From the IMG/VR virus record IMGVR_UViG_3300042398_000914, positions 1 to 49,248 of that record: a stretch of 49,248 nucleotides of DNA; one strand, given 5' to 3'. Shown here one piece after another: positions 41,245 through 49,248 of this stretch. Position 1 is the stretch's first letter. The number at the start of each line of letters is the position of its first letter. This DNA comes from a virus. A program made the translations under genes and the position numbers. Below the pieces are notes generated by a model. That model had not been told where the DNA came from. It worked only from the letters and a program-made list of their open reading frames with translations, and did not search any database.

Positions 41245-42582
41245 TTAGGCGTTGTTGGCCTTGTAGTCGAACATGCCGAAGCACAGGGGGCTCTGGACGA
41301 CCAGAGCGGCCATGGCTTCCATCATGCGACGAGGACCGCCGCCGTTTTCGGTGAGCTCGCGGACCTGCGCGATGTTGCCACCATAGCGGATCTCGAGGTA
41401 CTCCCACGGGATGATGAAGCCCTTGCACTTGGCATTCTGCGCGTGCAGATTGATGTGCTTCTTGGCTTCAGCCTCGGTGGCGTAGCAGGCGATGGCGCTG
41501 GTGGTGTCGACAGTCGGGGTATCGCCGGACCAAGACACGTTGATCGGGACGATGTTGCCTTCGACCTGAACGCCATCATAGACGACCCAGTTGAGGCCAT
41601 CGGCGACTCCGGACGGGAGGTCGGCATTGGCGACGAACTTGGTGGTGTAGGGATTGACGCCGGCGTGTAGGAACTGCGACGGGATCAGCGACAGACGACC
41701 GAAGTCACCTTCGAAGACGTCGACGGAAGCCTTGATGGTGTCCGAGTTGGCGTCGCGATTGTTGGTGATCTTGGAGTCGAGGGCCGGAGCGCGCTGGGTG
41801 TACACGAGGTTCGTGAACTGCCTCTTGAGGGAGGTGCCAACGACGGCTTCGTGGGAGCGGAACTGGCCGGTCTGTTCGTAGACCGAGGTCATCACATCCT
41901 GAACGTCGTTCTCCGAAAGGTTATCGACAGTAAGGCCGGTACCAATGATGGAGGTGGACGGGGTCGTGAAGTTGGAGTCGATCGGGCGGATCACCTGCTT
42001 ATTAGCGCTGGTGATGCCGTACTTCTCCTGCTGGTTGTCAGCCTTGGTCGCGAGGTCGTTCTTGATCCAAGACGTGAGGCATCGGGTCCTGTAAGGGATG
42101 GTCGAGCCATTGTCGAGGGACGGGAGGACGTCGGACGTGAAGGTGAGCTCCATGGAGCGCTTCAGGTCGAGGGTAGCCTTGGAAAGCTGGCGGGACAGTT
42201 CGTCCTTAACGCCGGCGATGTTTAGGATATCCTGAGTGAGGTTGGAGACGTGGACGGCCCTGCGGAACATGTGGATGTTGTTCTCCACTTCGGTGCGGTA
42301 CCCGATGGTGTACTGCTTGAAATCCGAATTGTCCTTGGGGTTAGTCGGATCGACATCAGCGCCATCGAGGACGCCGAGCTCGATGGACGGCTCCGGGTTG
42401 CGGTCGACCTGCCAGCGGAACGTGGTGTTTCCGGGCTTGGAGCCACGCTTGGCCATCGAGGTGATGGGCGTGTCCTTCATGTCGACGTTGAGGATGAGGT
42501 CCGAGAGCTCTTCTCGGATACCGACGCGAGCACCCGGGAGGGGGCGCTGGTTCTGGAACTGGCTTTCGTAGAGGTTGGCCAT
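41245..42582 (-). CDS. Major capsid protein, SU10 type
   Basis: The 445-residue product matches the DUF5309/SU10 major head protein pattern: a start region with REELSDLILNVDMKDTPI and TTFRWQVDRN, then a helical part (LSRQLSKATLDLKRSMELTF) and a beta C-terminal part with GDFGRLSLIPSQFL and FIIPWEYLEIRYG. This family has the HK97 fold and forms the icosahedral shell. The scaffold gene lies just upstream and the portal further up, as usual. The leader AACCACCAAATACC before ATGG is G-free, like those of the early genes. Codons are strongly biased (ATC, CTC), unlike the giant gene. Confidence 0.87.
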   Translation of the reverse strand: MANLYESQFQNQRPLPGARVGIREELSDLILNVDMKDTPITSMAKRGSKPGNTTFRWQVDRNPEPSIELGVLDGADVDPTNPKDNSDFKQYTIGYRTEVENNIHMFRRAVHVSNLTQDILNIAGVKDELSRQLSKATLDLKRSMELTFTSDVLPSLDNGSTIPYRTRCLTSWIKNDLATKADNQQEKYGITSANKQVIRPIDSNFTTPSTSIIGTGLTVDNLSENDVQDVMTSVYEQTGQFRSHEAVVGTSLKRQFTNLVYTQRAPALDSKITNNRDANSDTIKASVDVFEGDFGRLSLIPSQFLHAGVNPYTTKFVANADLPSGVADGLNWVVYDGVQVEGNIVPINVSWSGDTPTVDTTSAIACYATEAEAKKHINLHAQNAKCKGFIIPWEYLEIRYGGNIAQVRELTENGGGPRRMMEAMAALVVQSPLCFGMFDYKANNA

Positions 42583-42594
42583 GGTATTTGGTGG

Positions 42595-43545
42595 TTAGAC
42601 GAACTTGTTTTTGAACACGTTTGCCAGATCGTCGATTGAGCCCGTCCTGCGGTAGCGGTCCATGCTGGCCGAGGCTTCAATCGGGTCGCCCTTTTGGGGG
42701 CGCACCGGAGCGGAGCTCGAACTCATGGGCTGCATCGGAACTCGTGCCGGCTGCTGTTTGGCTCGGGCTTTCTGAGCTTGGTAGCTCGTAAGTCCGTTCA
42801 CCATGTGCGCCGCGTAGATCTCGTAATCCGGAAACCGCTTTATCTCCGGGACTGCGTCGACAAAGGCTTTCACCTTGGCCGTACGTTCATCCGTCGGGTC
42901 GTTAAGCCATTTAAACTCGCTCGAAGCGACTTGCTTGGCTTGCGACTTGGTTCTCAGATAGTTGAGCTGACGCGGAAGGTGCTCTTCGATGGCCAGAAGC
43001 GCCGTAACCTTTGATTTGGCTATGGACTCCTTGCTCACCGGCTCACCATTATCCGGGTAGTATCCGTCCGGGTAACGCTCACAGAAGATGCGGATTTTTC
43101 GCTGTTTCTCAAACTCGGCCTGTATATCGCTTTCACTTTCCAGCTGCACGTATGGATTGGGCGACTGGGTGCTAACGACGGCCTTGGATCGCTTGAGTTC
43201 CGCGACTTCCTGTTCCAGCTTCTGGGCTCGCTCCTCGGCTTCCCGCCTCAGGGCCGTCAGCTTATCCAAGCGCTTCTGCATCCCTTTGGTGGGGGGTGCG
43301 GATTGCTCGGCCGGCTGTTCGGTCTCTTGGCTTTCCGTGGTTGCCTCCGACATTTCTGCCTCGGGCGCTTCCGGCGACTCCTCGCCGGTGGTTTGTTCCG
43401 TCTGGCCGCCAGACAGCACCCGAGAGAAGAAATCTTCCGGGCTTTGGATTACGCGGGGTTCGGCCTGTCCCGCGGTTTGGTTCATGGGGGGATTAGACTC
43501 GTTCCCAAGTTCGAGTTCAGCTTGCGGCTGTTGGTCGTTTTCCAT
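42595..43545 (-). CDS. Capsid scaffold protein
   Basis: The 316-residue product is very acidic in its first third (EESPEAPEAEMSEATTESQE), then has a strong coiled coil (about 87-118: KRLDKLTALRREAEERAQKL then EQEVAELKR) and a basic C-terminus. This charge pattern and coiled coil, directly upstream of the capsid gene, are typical of scaffolds that guide shell assembly and leave afterwards. It begins MENDQ, the third virion protein with a MENxQ start. No protease domain is seen in it or nearby. Confidence 0.75.
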   Translation of the reverse strand: MENDQQPQAELELGNESNPPMNQTAGQAEPRVIQSPEDFFSRVLSGGQTEQTTGEESPEAPEAEMSEATTESQETEQPAEQSAPPTKGMQKRLDKLTALRREAEERAQKLEQEVAELKRSKAVVSTQSPNPYVQLESESDIQAEFEKQRKIRIFCERYPDGYYPDNGEPVSKESIAKSKVTALLAIEEHLPRQLNYLRTKSQAKQVASSEFKWLNDPTDERTAKVKAFVDAVPEIKRFPDYEIYAAHMVNGLTSYQAQKARAKQQPARVPMQPMSSSSAPVRPQKGDPIEASASMDRYRRTGSIDDLANVFKNKFV

Positions 43546-43613
43546 GTAGGTTCAGCGTTTAATGTCCGCAGAGACAGGTCAAAATGTGTGCCTCGTAGGA
43601 GCAATCACAAGAG

Positions 43614-43901
43614 TCATACGCCCGGTGAATTGCTTTGAGCCGCATTTGTGCCGGCCGTAGCCACGTCGCGACGGGATTGGAGCTCTACAAGCATGTCGTT
43701 TAGGGCGTCCAGACGGCCGGCGCTATGGATACGGGCCTCGCCAACAGTACTTGAGGCCATGACTCTAGACATTTCGATCTGCAAGGACATGTCTATGACC
43801 ACGAGTATGGCCTTGAACATTTCGTTGCATTGGAGGCTTTGGTTCTCCAGCGCGCGCTGAATGGCCATGTTCACTTCTTGGGGGTTCTTAGGTTGGCTCA
43901 T
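43614..43901 (-). CDS. Small helical protein between portal and scaffold (95 residues)
   Basis: A helical product (VNMAIQRALENQSLQCNEMF, FKAILVVIDMSLQIEMSRVM, RLDALNDMLVELQSRRDV) without a known family. The start overlaps the portal stop (ATGA), so it is translated with the portal. A 68-base gap to the scaffold gene follows. Small proteins here often act in portal or head assembly. Confidence 0.57.
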   Translation of the reverse strand: MSQPKNPQEVNMAIQRALENQSLQCNEMFKAILVVIDMSLQIEMSRVMASSTVGEARIHSAGRLDALNDMLVELQSRRDVATAGTNAAQSNSPGV

Positions 43902-46132
43902 GCGAGTAGTTGATCAGGAGAGGGGGCCTGCTGCTGGGGTGCGGGCGCTTGAATTGCGCCTTCTTCTGCGGCCTTGCCGAACTCCTCTTGTATCTTTTCG
44001 GAGGCAGGAGAAACACCGACCCGGCCAATCTGCTTGTTCTTCTCCTGCTCTACTGAGAACTGAAGTTGCTTCATGTAGTTCTCGAGCAGGATCTGGAAGA
44101 TGCGATCGCCCTGCGCGGCCTGCTGAGCCTTCGGGTTCTTGGCCAAGATATCCTGAGCGAACTGGAGCTTGGAAGATGCCTGCGGGTCGTTTTCGACGTA
44201 TTGAGCTTCATTGCCAAGCATCATCAGCGCGATATCGCTGGTGACGTCCTTGTAGAGCTTCTGCGACGCGGTAGCCTTGTCGATGACGAGCTCGCGGGCC
44301 GCATCCGGGCTGATCGACTCGATGACAAGCTTCACCAGCTTGTCGCGATCTATGACGCCGGAAACGTCCAGAGGAACGACAGTTTCGACGATGGACTTGA
44401 GCTTCTCCCTGACGAACTCCGGATCGGCGTCACGGACGTCGAACCTTACGTTCAGGTCATATTGGGTGTGGATATCTGACATCCCCTGCTTGAGCGGAGT
44501 TCCGGTGATGCGGACGATCTCCTCTTCGGGCATGTATTGAAGGCATAGGCTGAACATCTGACTGAAGCAGCGGGTCCAGAACATCAGCCAGTTGTCGATC
44601 TGAAGCTGCTTCATCATCTGTATCTTGACCGGGTCGATGGGCTTCTCTCCGACTTGGAAGCCGAAATAGTTGCCTAGGTTCTTCTCGACCTGCTCGATTA
44701 CTTGGAAGGCGTATTCCGCCCTGCCTGCCGGGGGCTCAAGCCAAGTGTAGTCGTCCTTGTTGGTGACGGGAAGCACCTGACCGGGAGCGATCCTGTTTAG
44801 CGCGCCGATGCGCTTAACTACCTTGACGGGAGGCAGGACTTCGATTGCCGTCCTGTCCCTTATCGCATCATGCTGAGCTTTGACTTCTTCCTGTTCGGTC
44901 TTGCACAACTCCGGTATGCCGCGGGACTCGGTCACGGCGCGGCGCGACGTCTCCATGCGAAGCTCTACAAACGGATACTGGTTGTGGGCATAGTTTAGCA
45001 TCTCTTGGATGCCGTACTTCTCCGAACCGACCTGAGGGCAGAAGACAGTATAATAGATCGCCGGTATGTTGTCCTTGTCCAGCTGCCTGTAGTAAGCCCA
45101 GACGATCTCGATCAGGTTGTCGCCGCGCTGGATGTTGGTGTTCAGCATGGTCGTCGTCGGGACTAGGTTCGGGTCATTGAAGTAGTAATGGTTGCCCATC
45201 GTCTTGGACGCGTCTTCGACGAAATCGCGCTTCCAGCCGGCCACTTCAGCCATGGACCGAAGCTCGACTTCCGTGACGTACTGTCGTCGGAATATGACTC
45301 GGGCCTTCTGCAGGTCGCTCGTCTCCGGGGGGAAGCACACCTCGTCATAAGGCTTTAGGGCCGTGACGACCGGGAGGTTCTTGGCGATAAAAGGTTGCGA
45401 CAGGCTGGACTCTCCGGTTTCGCGGAGCTCCCTGATGACCTTCCTGAGGTCGGGCTCAGCCTGATCGGGCAGGTATGCCATCATGAGCTGCAGCGCGTAG
45501 TCTTCCTTCGAGGAGTCCTGTATGGCGGACACCATTGCACCCATGCGCCCGTCGGCGCCGGCCATCTGCTGGGCCTGCGCGGCCTCAGCAAGCTCCATCA
45601 GCGTGATCGGCTGGATGCGCTTGCCGGCCTCTCGCTCCCATCCGATCTGCACGATGGACCATCCGTAGTGAAGCATGTAGTCTGCCGTAAGCTCGGCTTC
45701 CTTATGGAGCTCAAGCTTCATCTTGGTCTCGATAAGCCACCTCATCAGGTTTGTGGCCGATGCCGCTGACATGGTGTCATTAATCTCCGTGCCTCCGACC
45801 TTTAGCGTGCAAGCCTTGAATGAGTGCATGAGCAAGGCTTTCTGCTCTCTAATGAGCCTGTCGACTAGGCGGATACGAACGTCAGAGGCGCCTTCAAACG
45901 GAAACGCCGGGTCTCCGTCGGGGCGCGCGTAGCTATGCTTCTTGCCGTCGTCGGTCTGGCCGGGCCAGCGAGCTAGGCGAATGTCGTCGGCATAGTTCAT
46001 CTTCGACACCATCGTGCCGAAGAAGGCGGAGCGCTGATACTCGTTCAGCAGGAACTGGATATCCGGTACCCGCTGATGGTAAGCTAGCTGGTCACGCTGG
46101 TTCCTGTGATCCTTGTACTTGATGTTTGCCAT
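43898..46132 (-). CDS. Portal protein
   Basis: The 744-residue product lies between terminase and scaffold and has the size of podovirus portals. Recognisable parts are an N-terminal helical region (RLVDRLIREQKALLMHSFK), an ADYMLHYGWSIVQIGWER segment, a central beta part (NLIEIVWAYYRQLDKDNI, AIYYTVFCPQVG), a MEPTSRRA-type region (LRMETSRRAVTESRGIPEL) and long C-terminal helices ending in a Gln/Pro-rich tail. The portal forms the twelve-fold ring through which DNA enters and leaves. The start ATGGCA follows CAAGAACACCA and lies 41 bases inside the end of the HTH gene. Confidence 0.82.
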   Translation of the reverse strand: MANIKYKDHRNQRDQLAYHQRVPDIQFLLNEYQRSAFFGTMVSKMNYADDIRLARWPGQTDDGKKHSYARPDGDPAFPFEGASDVRIRLVDRLIREQKALLMHSFKACTLKVGGTEINDTMSAASATNLMRWLIETKMKLELHKEAELTADYMLHYGWSIVQIGWEREAGKRIQPITLMELAEAAQAQQMAGADGRMGAMVSAIQDSSKEDYALQLMMAYLPDQAEPDLRKVIRELRETGESSLSQPFIAKNLPVVTALKPYDEVCFPPETSDLQKARVIFRRQYVTEVELRSMAEVAGWKRDFVEDASKTMGNHYYFNDPNLVPTTTMLNTNIQRGDNLIEIVWAYYRQLDKDNIPAIYYTVFCPQVGSEKYGIQEMLNYAHNQYPFVELRMETSRRAVTESRGIPELCKTEQEEVKAQHDAIRDRTAIEVLPPVKVVKRIGALNRIAPGQVLPVTNKDDYTWLEPPAGRAEYAFQVIEQVEKNLGNYFGFQVGEKPIDPVKIQMMKQLQIDNWLMFWTRCFSQMFSLCLQYMPEEEIVRITGTPLKQGMSDIHTQYDLNVRFDVRDADPEFVREKLKSIVETVVPLDVSGVIDRDKLVKLVIESISPDAARELVIDKATASQKLYKDVTSDIALMMLGNEAQYVENDPQASSKLQFAQDILAKNPKAQQAAQGDRIFQILLENYMKQLQFSVEQEKNKQIGRVGVSPASEKIQEEFGKAAEEGAIQAPAPQQQAPSPDQLLA

Positions 46133-46319
46133 TGGTGTTCTTGGAAATGTGTTCGGTCAGGTCGTCGCGGTAGAACATGAACTGTCCTCCGGTGGTCTTG
46201 TAGGTCCTGACGTCGCCACGGCGTCGCATTCGCAACAGCGTGGATTTGCTTATGTTGAATATGCTCTGAGCCTCGGCGAGGCGGAGCAAGGGGGGCGTGC
46301 CCGCGGGTATCGATATCAT
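46092..46319 (-). CDS. Excisionase-like winged HTH, candidate small terminase
   Basis: The 75-residue product has the layout of MerR/excisionase-type winged helices: LLRLAEAQSIFNISKSTLLR (helix-turn-helix, 11-30), MRRRGDVRTYKTTGGQFMFY (wing, 31-50) and DDLTEHI (final helix). This fold is also used by the DNA-binding domain of the lambda small terminase gpNu1. It lies five bases after the large terminase stop and overlaps the portal start. No integrase is present, so an excision role is unlikely; DNA recognition for packaging or late regulation fits better. It is short for a full small terminase because no oligomerisation region is seen. Confidence 0.65.
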   Translation of the reverse strand: MISIPAGTPPLLRLAEAQSIFNISKSTLLRMRRRGDVRTYKTTGGQFMFYRDDLTEHISKNTNGKHQVQGSQEPA

Positions 46320-46324
46320 GGGAA

Positions 46325-47965
46325 TTAGTATGATCCTCCGCCGACGGCCTTAAAGGTCTTGTCGTCCGCGTAGTTCGGCTGCATCACGGCAAGATACCGG
46401 AGGCAGTCCACAGGGTCTTTGCTGGCGCCCTTTTCGCCGTCCAAGCCGGTCCACTCGCGGATGCACCAGCTCGTGTTGATACAGTCCTCGGAGATGTAGA
46501 GCTTCGGCTGGTTGATGGCGCTGATAGGCTGGTTCTGGTCATAGGAGAACCAGTCGTTGATGATGTTCACGCCTTCCTCAAGCCTGAGGCCGGCGGCAGG
46601 AGTGAACCACATTGGCTCGGGCTCTTCTTCTAGAAGCTGTATGAGCGTAGTGCCGCCCTCCTTGTTAATGACTGTGGCGTTGCCGGCGCGAGGGTCGATG
46701 TAGCGCTCAAAGATCACCTCGTCGCCTTCGAGAGATCGTATATGCTGCTTGGTCTCTATGAGTCCCATGCCAGCCCCTTGGCGCTGAGCCGGGCCGGGCT
46801 TCCCATCGGGCTTGTCGCCATTCAGGGCCCACTCGCCCATGCTTATGTCGGGCCACTCCCGGTAGACGTACCTGTTGCCATCCTTGTCGACGCGCATCCA
46901 AAGCATGAACCAGTTCCTAGCTCCGGCCGGGTCGGCCACCATGTAGTTGGTACCCTCCTTGGGTATCCTATCCGGCGGGATTATGTTTGGCTCACCGAAA
47001 CGCGGGAACTGCGAGCCGGACAATGACTCGGCCCATCCGTACGCGCGGATTTTTACCTCGTAAGGCCCCCTCCCCCTTAGAGCCAGCTTGATCTGGTCAA
47101 ACGGAGAATAGCTATTGAGTACGGAGTGGAACCAGATGACGTTTGCTGATCCCTTGATACACGAAGCCGTGTAGGGCATATGGCCCTTAGGTATGTTGGG
47201 TACATTCTGAGTGTCGGGTAGAAGGTCGGCTTTGAGGGTCTTTTTGAAGCGGCAGCCAGAAACATACTCCTTAACGACCGGCGTGTATCCGGTGATCGGA
47301 GTGAAGGTTAGGATCATTTTGCCAGAGCGGGTCACCAAGCGATATCGCAAGGTCTCTACCCAGTCCGGCGGCACAAGCTCGTCGCACCAGATCAGGTCGG
47401 GTTCACCACCCTCAATGACCTTCTTCTCCTGACCATAGTTCATGAAGAAGATCTGTGACCTGTTCGGGAGGACGAACGTCGCGTCGGTGAAGCCGTTCTT
47501 CTGGGAGTACTGGATGTTAGTCACCTTCGTCTTCTTGGCGTTCTTGTACTCCGGCGGCATATACTTCCATATGACCGCTTGCTGCATCTGGATCGAGGTC
47601 TGCGACGTCGTGTGCAAGCACCAGACGCGCGAGTTCGGGCGGGAGCACAATAGCTGCATGACTCGCTTGGCCGCGTACTCTGTCTTGCCGGCGCGATTGC
47701 CACCCATGATCAGGAGCTCATTGCCGGACATGAGCAGCCCATCGGCTTCACGCCAATGATCCGGCTCGTAGCCGTGGCGGTACGGGTCGAGCTCTTCAGC
47801 TTTAATCTTTTCCTCGCGCCTTTTTAGCACTTCGGCGGCGGCCTCGGGGCCGAGCTCGCGAGCCAGCTCTATCAAATCCTCCTTTGTCGGAGTATGTATT
47901 ATCGGGTGCTTCGTGACCATCAAAGGGTCGTCACGAGTTCCGATATTGACCTGCTCGAAGCTCAC
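46325..47965 (-). CDS. terL: Terminase large subunit
   Basis: The 546-residue product has the ATPase motifs of large terminases: Walker A GGNRAGKT at 88-95, Walker B LIWCDE at 191-196 with E196 as catalytic base, and the coupling motif LTFTPITG at 219-226. The RNase H-like nuclease part follows with D345 in VADPAG, D424 in YIDPRAG and a further aspartate near 471-475. It cuts and pumps DNA into the head. The start is GTG at 47965, overlapping the previous stop as GTGA; the frame has no better start. A separate small subunit is expected; candidates are the HTH proteins at 46092-46319 and 676-1290. Confidence 0.95.
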   Translation of the reverse strand: MSFEQVNIGTRDDPLMVTKHPIIHTPTKEDLIELARELGPEAAAEVLKRREEKIKAEELDPYRHGYEPDHWREADGLLMSGNELLIMGGNRAGKTEYAAKRVMQLLCSRPNSRVWCLHTTSQTSIQMQQAVIWKYMPPEYKNAKKTKVTNIQYSQKNGFTDATFVLPNRSQIFFMNYGQEKKVIEGGEPDLIWCDELVPPDWVETLRYRLVTRSGKMILTFTPITGYTPVVKEYVSGCRFKKTLKADLLPDTQNVPNIPKGHMPYTASCIKGSANVIWFHSVLNSYSPFDQIKLALRGRGPYEVKIRAYGWAESLSGSQFPRFGEPNIIPPDRIPKEGTNYMVADPAGARNWFMLWMRVDKDGNRYVYREWPDISMGEWALNGDKPDGKPGPAQRQGAGMGLIETKQHIRSLEGDEVIFERYIDPRAGNATVINKEGGTTLIQLLEEEPEPMWFTPAAGLRLEEGVNIINDWFSYDQNQPISAINQPKLYISEDCINTSWCIREWTGLDGEKGASKDPVDCLRYLAVMQPNYADDKTFKAVGGGSY

Positions 47966-48525
47966 CTCGCTCGGGCGGCAAAACCTGTACCGCGAGTCCC
48001 TAGGATGTTTATGTTGGCGCCACCGGCAGACTTGCCAAAACCGACCGACACAGGGCCACAGACGATGTTCGGGAACTTGCCCGGAAACATCTCGGGAGAT
48101 CCGTATCTGGCGCCCGCAAGGGCGCCCGCGCCTCTTTTTTTCTGAGACAAGTAGGCTTGGTTCTGGGCCTTGATGCCCGCGGCGCCCATGCCGATGGTCA
48201 CATGGTCACCCGTTTTTTGTCCGCCAGCCGCGATGATGCCAGCCGCGCCGGACTCAAGGGACACGTAGCCCCCTTTTCTTTCGCCGCCGGCGTTGATGAT
48301 ACCTTGCGCGCCCATGCCGATGGTCACTCGGCGTTGGTAGGCCATGTCCGCACCAAGCCCGTATTGGGCCGCGACGTCAGCTTGGCGCCTTGAGTCCTCG
48401 AGGTGCTTCTGCCGCATCATCGGCGAAAGCAGATCAAGGTTGGATTTGATGGCTCCCCGAACCCGAGCTTGTTCAGCAGGGTTGGGGACCTCTAGGAGAT
48501 CCTCGTCTTCCGAGGGTCCGGGCAT
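47962..48525 (-). CDS. Unknown protein with three 21-residue glycine-rich repeats
   Basis: The 187-residue product starts acidic (GPSEDEDLLEV), has a helix (PMMRQKHLEDSRRQADVAAQ) and then three repeats of 21 residues starting at V67, V88 and V109, with the pattern V(T/S)(I/L)--GA-GII-AGG-KG. In DNA, GCGCCCATGCCGATGGTCAC occurs twice 126 bases apart, so the repeats are recent or selected. The C-terminus is Gly-rich. No family is recognised. The stop overlaps the terminase start (GTGA), so it may belong to the packaging machinery or be a minor virion protein. Confidence 0.58.
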   Translation of the reverse strand: MPGPSEDEDLLEVPNPAEQARVRGAIKSNLDLLSPMMRQKHLEDSRRQADVAAQYGLGADMAYQRRVTIGMGAQGIINAGGERKGGYVSLESGAAGIIAAGGQKTGDHVTIGMGAAGIKAQNQAYLSQKKRGAGALAGARYGSPEMFPGKFPNIVCGPVSVGFGKSAGGANINILGTRGTGFAARAR

Positions 48526-48599
48526 TAGCAGCCCTTGTAGCCTTTCCAGCTCTTGGAGCTGGAGTTACTGGATTTCTTTCCGGGGTTTGATTTCTTCAT
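48525..48599 (-). CDS. Possible 24-residue Lys/Ser-rich peptide
   Basis: A short frame starts with ATG at 48599 and stops so that its TAA shares a base with the start of the 187-residue gene (TAATG), the same coupling as elsewhere in the late region. The peptide MKKSNPGKKSSNSSSKSW and the last six residues are strongly basic. It overlaps the end of the upstream gene by 35 bases. It may be a real DNA-binding peptide or only a short leader that couples translation. Confidence 0.42.
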   Translation of the reverse strand: MKKSNPGKKSSNSSSKSWKGYKGC

Positions 48600-49035
48600 G
48601 TTTGCGCTTCAGGGCTTGAAAGAGCTTGGCCGAGCTAAGCGGCCGTTGCGAGCAGATTAGATTTCCACCCTTCCGGTCAACCTCAACTTCAGCTCCGGGG
48701 TAAAACAGCTTGGCGTTGGCCACGATGACGTTGTGGCTCTTGCCGTCAATCAGGACAGTCATGAGCTTCTGGTTGGGCCAGTTGTTCCGGCTGACTATCG
48801 CGACCTTCGGCCAGACGTCCTGCTCGGTGGTGGTGAGCTTGAACTTGGCCATGACCTTGAGGTATCCGCCGTCGGTGAAGGCGATCGGGCACATGTGGGC
48901 CGGTTTGGCTCCCTGAAACACGCGGTACCAGTCGTCGCCCTCCTTGAGCTGAGTGCGCCGGAAGGCGATCATCTCATCTCGAGGCAAGCCATACCGGGCT
49001 ATTATCTCCTTCTCAGTCTGGGTTGTGGGATGCAT
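48565..49035 (-). CDS. Unknown late protein (156 residues)
   Basis: The product has a helical N-terminus (HPTTQTEKEIIARYGLPRDE), a central part with CPIAFTDGGYLKVMAKF and two beta stretches (WPKVAIVSRNNWPNQKLMTV, VIVANAKLFYPGAEVEV), then a basic C-terminal helix (LFQALKRKHEEIKPRKE). I recognise no family. It overlaps the end of the resolvase gene by 23 bases (in the circle) and leads into the packaging genes. The basic end suggests contact with DNA. Its first part is repeated at the left edge of the window. Confidence 0.65.
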   Translation of the reverse strand: MHPTTQTEKEIIARYGLPRDEMIAFRRTQLKEGDDWYRVFQGAKPAHMCPIAFTDGGYLKVMAKFKLTTTEQDVWPKVAIVSRNNWPNQKLMTVLIDGKSHNVIVANAKLFYPGAEVEVDRKGGNLICSQRPLSSAKLFQALKRKHEEIKPRKEIQ

Positions 49036-49248
49036 ACAAGGCGTCTACGAAGGGCTCATCGACCCAAGGGGCCGGGCAGATACGCACGCCGACGAACGGC
49101 TGCTTGTACCGGCACTTGACTACCTGACCGAACACGATCTGGCAATCGTCATGCCAGAACTTCTCGCGCGTCAGGATATCGCAGACAGTCTTCGGGAGGT
49201 TATCCCAGTCCGGTTTGACTGTGTGCGGAAGGGCCTTGGCCTTGTCTC
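48862..49248. repeat. Terminal overlap, copy 2
   Basis: This is the second copy of bases 1-387 in the same orientation. Relative to copy 1 the five differences are at 48976, 48981, 49040, 49055 and 49121. It closes the circle at 48,861 bp. Confidence 0.93.
49013..49248 (-). CDS. rusA: Partial copy of the RusA-like resolvase (C-terminal part)
   Basis: This is the 3' part of the resolvase gene seen complete at 152-646, cut by the right edge of the window. It includes the KPDWDN and WHDD active-site regions. The three differences from the other copy (codons for Val, Glu and Ala) are all silent. Confidence 0.88.
   Translation of the reverse strand, partial: DKAKALPHTVKPDWDNLPKTVCDILTREKFWHDDCQIVFGQVVKCRYKQPFVGVRICPAPWVDEPFVDALYASHNPD

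Noticed and set aside
1-49248. CRISPR arrays, insertion sequences or transposases
   Set aside because: No spaced direct repeats, no terminal inverted repeats with a transposase and no transposase motifs were seen.

Overview
The window is one complete genome of a tailed double-stranded DNA bacteriophage, most likely a short-tailed (podovirus-type) phage, plus 387 bases of overlap. Bases 1-387 recur at 48862-49248 with five differences, so the unit length is 48,861 bp. The structural set (large terminase, portal, scaffold, SU10-type major capsid protein, head-tail adaptor, nozzle/stabilisation protein, tail appendage proteins, a run of low-complexity internal-virion-like proteins) has no tape measure, sheath or tail-tube gene. 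I saw no integrase, repressor module, DNA polymerase, primase, replicative helicase or RNA polymerase, so the phage looks lytic and dependent on the host replisome and RNA polymerase. Most start codons have no Shine-Dalgarno sequence; several have a guanine-poor A/C-rich leader directly before the ATG. This suggests a host that initiates translation with little use of Shine-Dalgarno pairing (Bacteroidota or Verrucomicrobiota would fit, but this is inference).

The plus strand from 676 to 9645 is the early/middle region. It holds an HTH protein (676-1290), a widespread small phage protein (2019-2408), a tightly coupled block (2564-6617) with a RecE-like PD-(D/E)XK exonuclease, a winged-helix replication initiator and a DnaC-like helicase loader, then a second block (6683-9645) with coiled-coil proteins, two ribbon-helix-helix-like proteins and an ERF-family single-strand annealing protein. 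Three tRNA genes lie here: CAU (probably the AUA-reading Ile tRNA), Arg-CCU and Leu-UAG. A strong intrinsic terminator at 9734-9765 closes this unit. One isolated minus-strand gene (1518-1988) encodes a PD-(D/E)XK-like nuclease.

The minus strand from 646 back through the circle junction to 9846 is the late region: RusA resolvase, three unknown small proteins, large terminase, an excisionase-like HTH protein (candidate small terminase), portal, scaffold, capsid, adaptor, tail genes, internal virion proteins, one gigantic gene, a holin and a membrane/lipoprotein of the lysis region. Many neighbours overlap as TAATG, ATGA or GTGA, implying translational coupling.

The outstanding feature is the gene at 11189-30094. 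It encodes one uninterrupted protein of about 6,301 residues (roughly 0.69 MDa) and takes up 39% of the genome. It carries two separate HExxH metallopeptidase motifs, a P-loop, a glycine-zipper stretch and an EIQSD motif known from DarB-like and other polyvalent phage proteins. Its position after the internal virion proteins suggests that it is packaged and ejected with the DNA. It is rich in AUA, AGG and CUA codons, the ones the three phage tRNAs would read, while the early genes sampled avoid AUA. Genes work together as follows: recruit the host replisome (initiator plus loader), recombine (exonuclease, ERF, RusA), resolve and package DNA (RusA, terminase), build a podovirus-type virion with a giant internal protein, and lyse (holin, lipoprotein).
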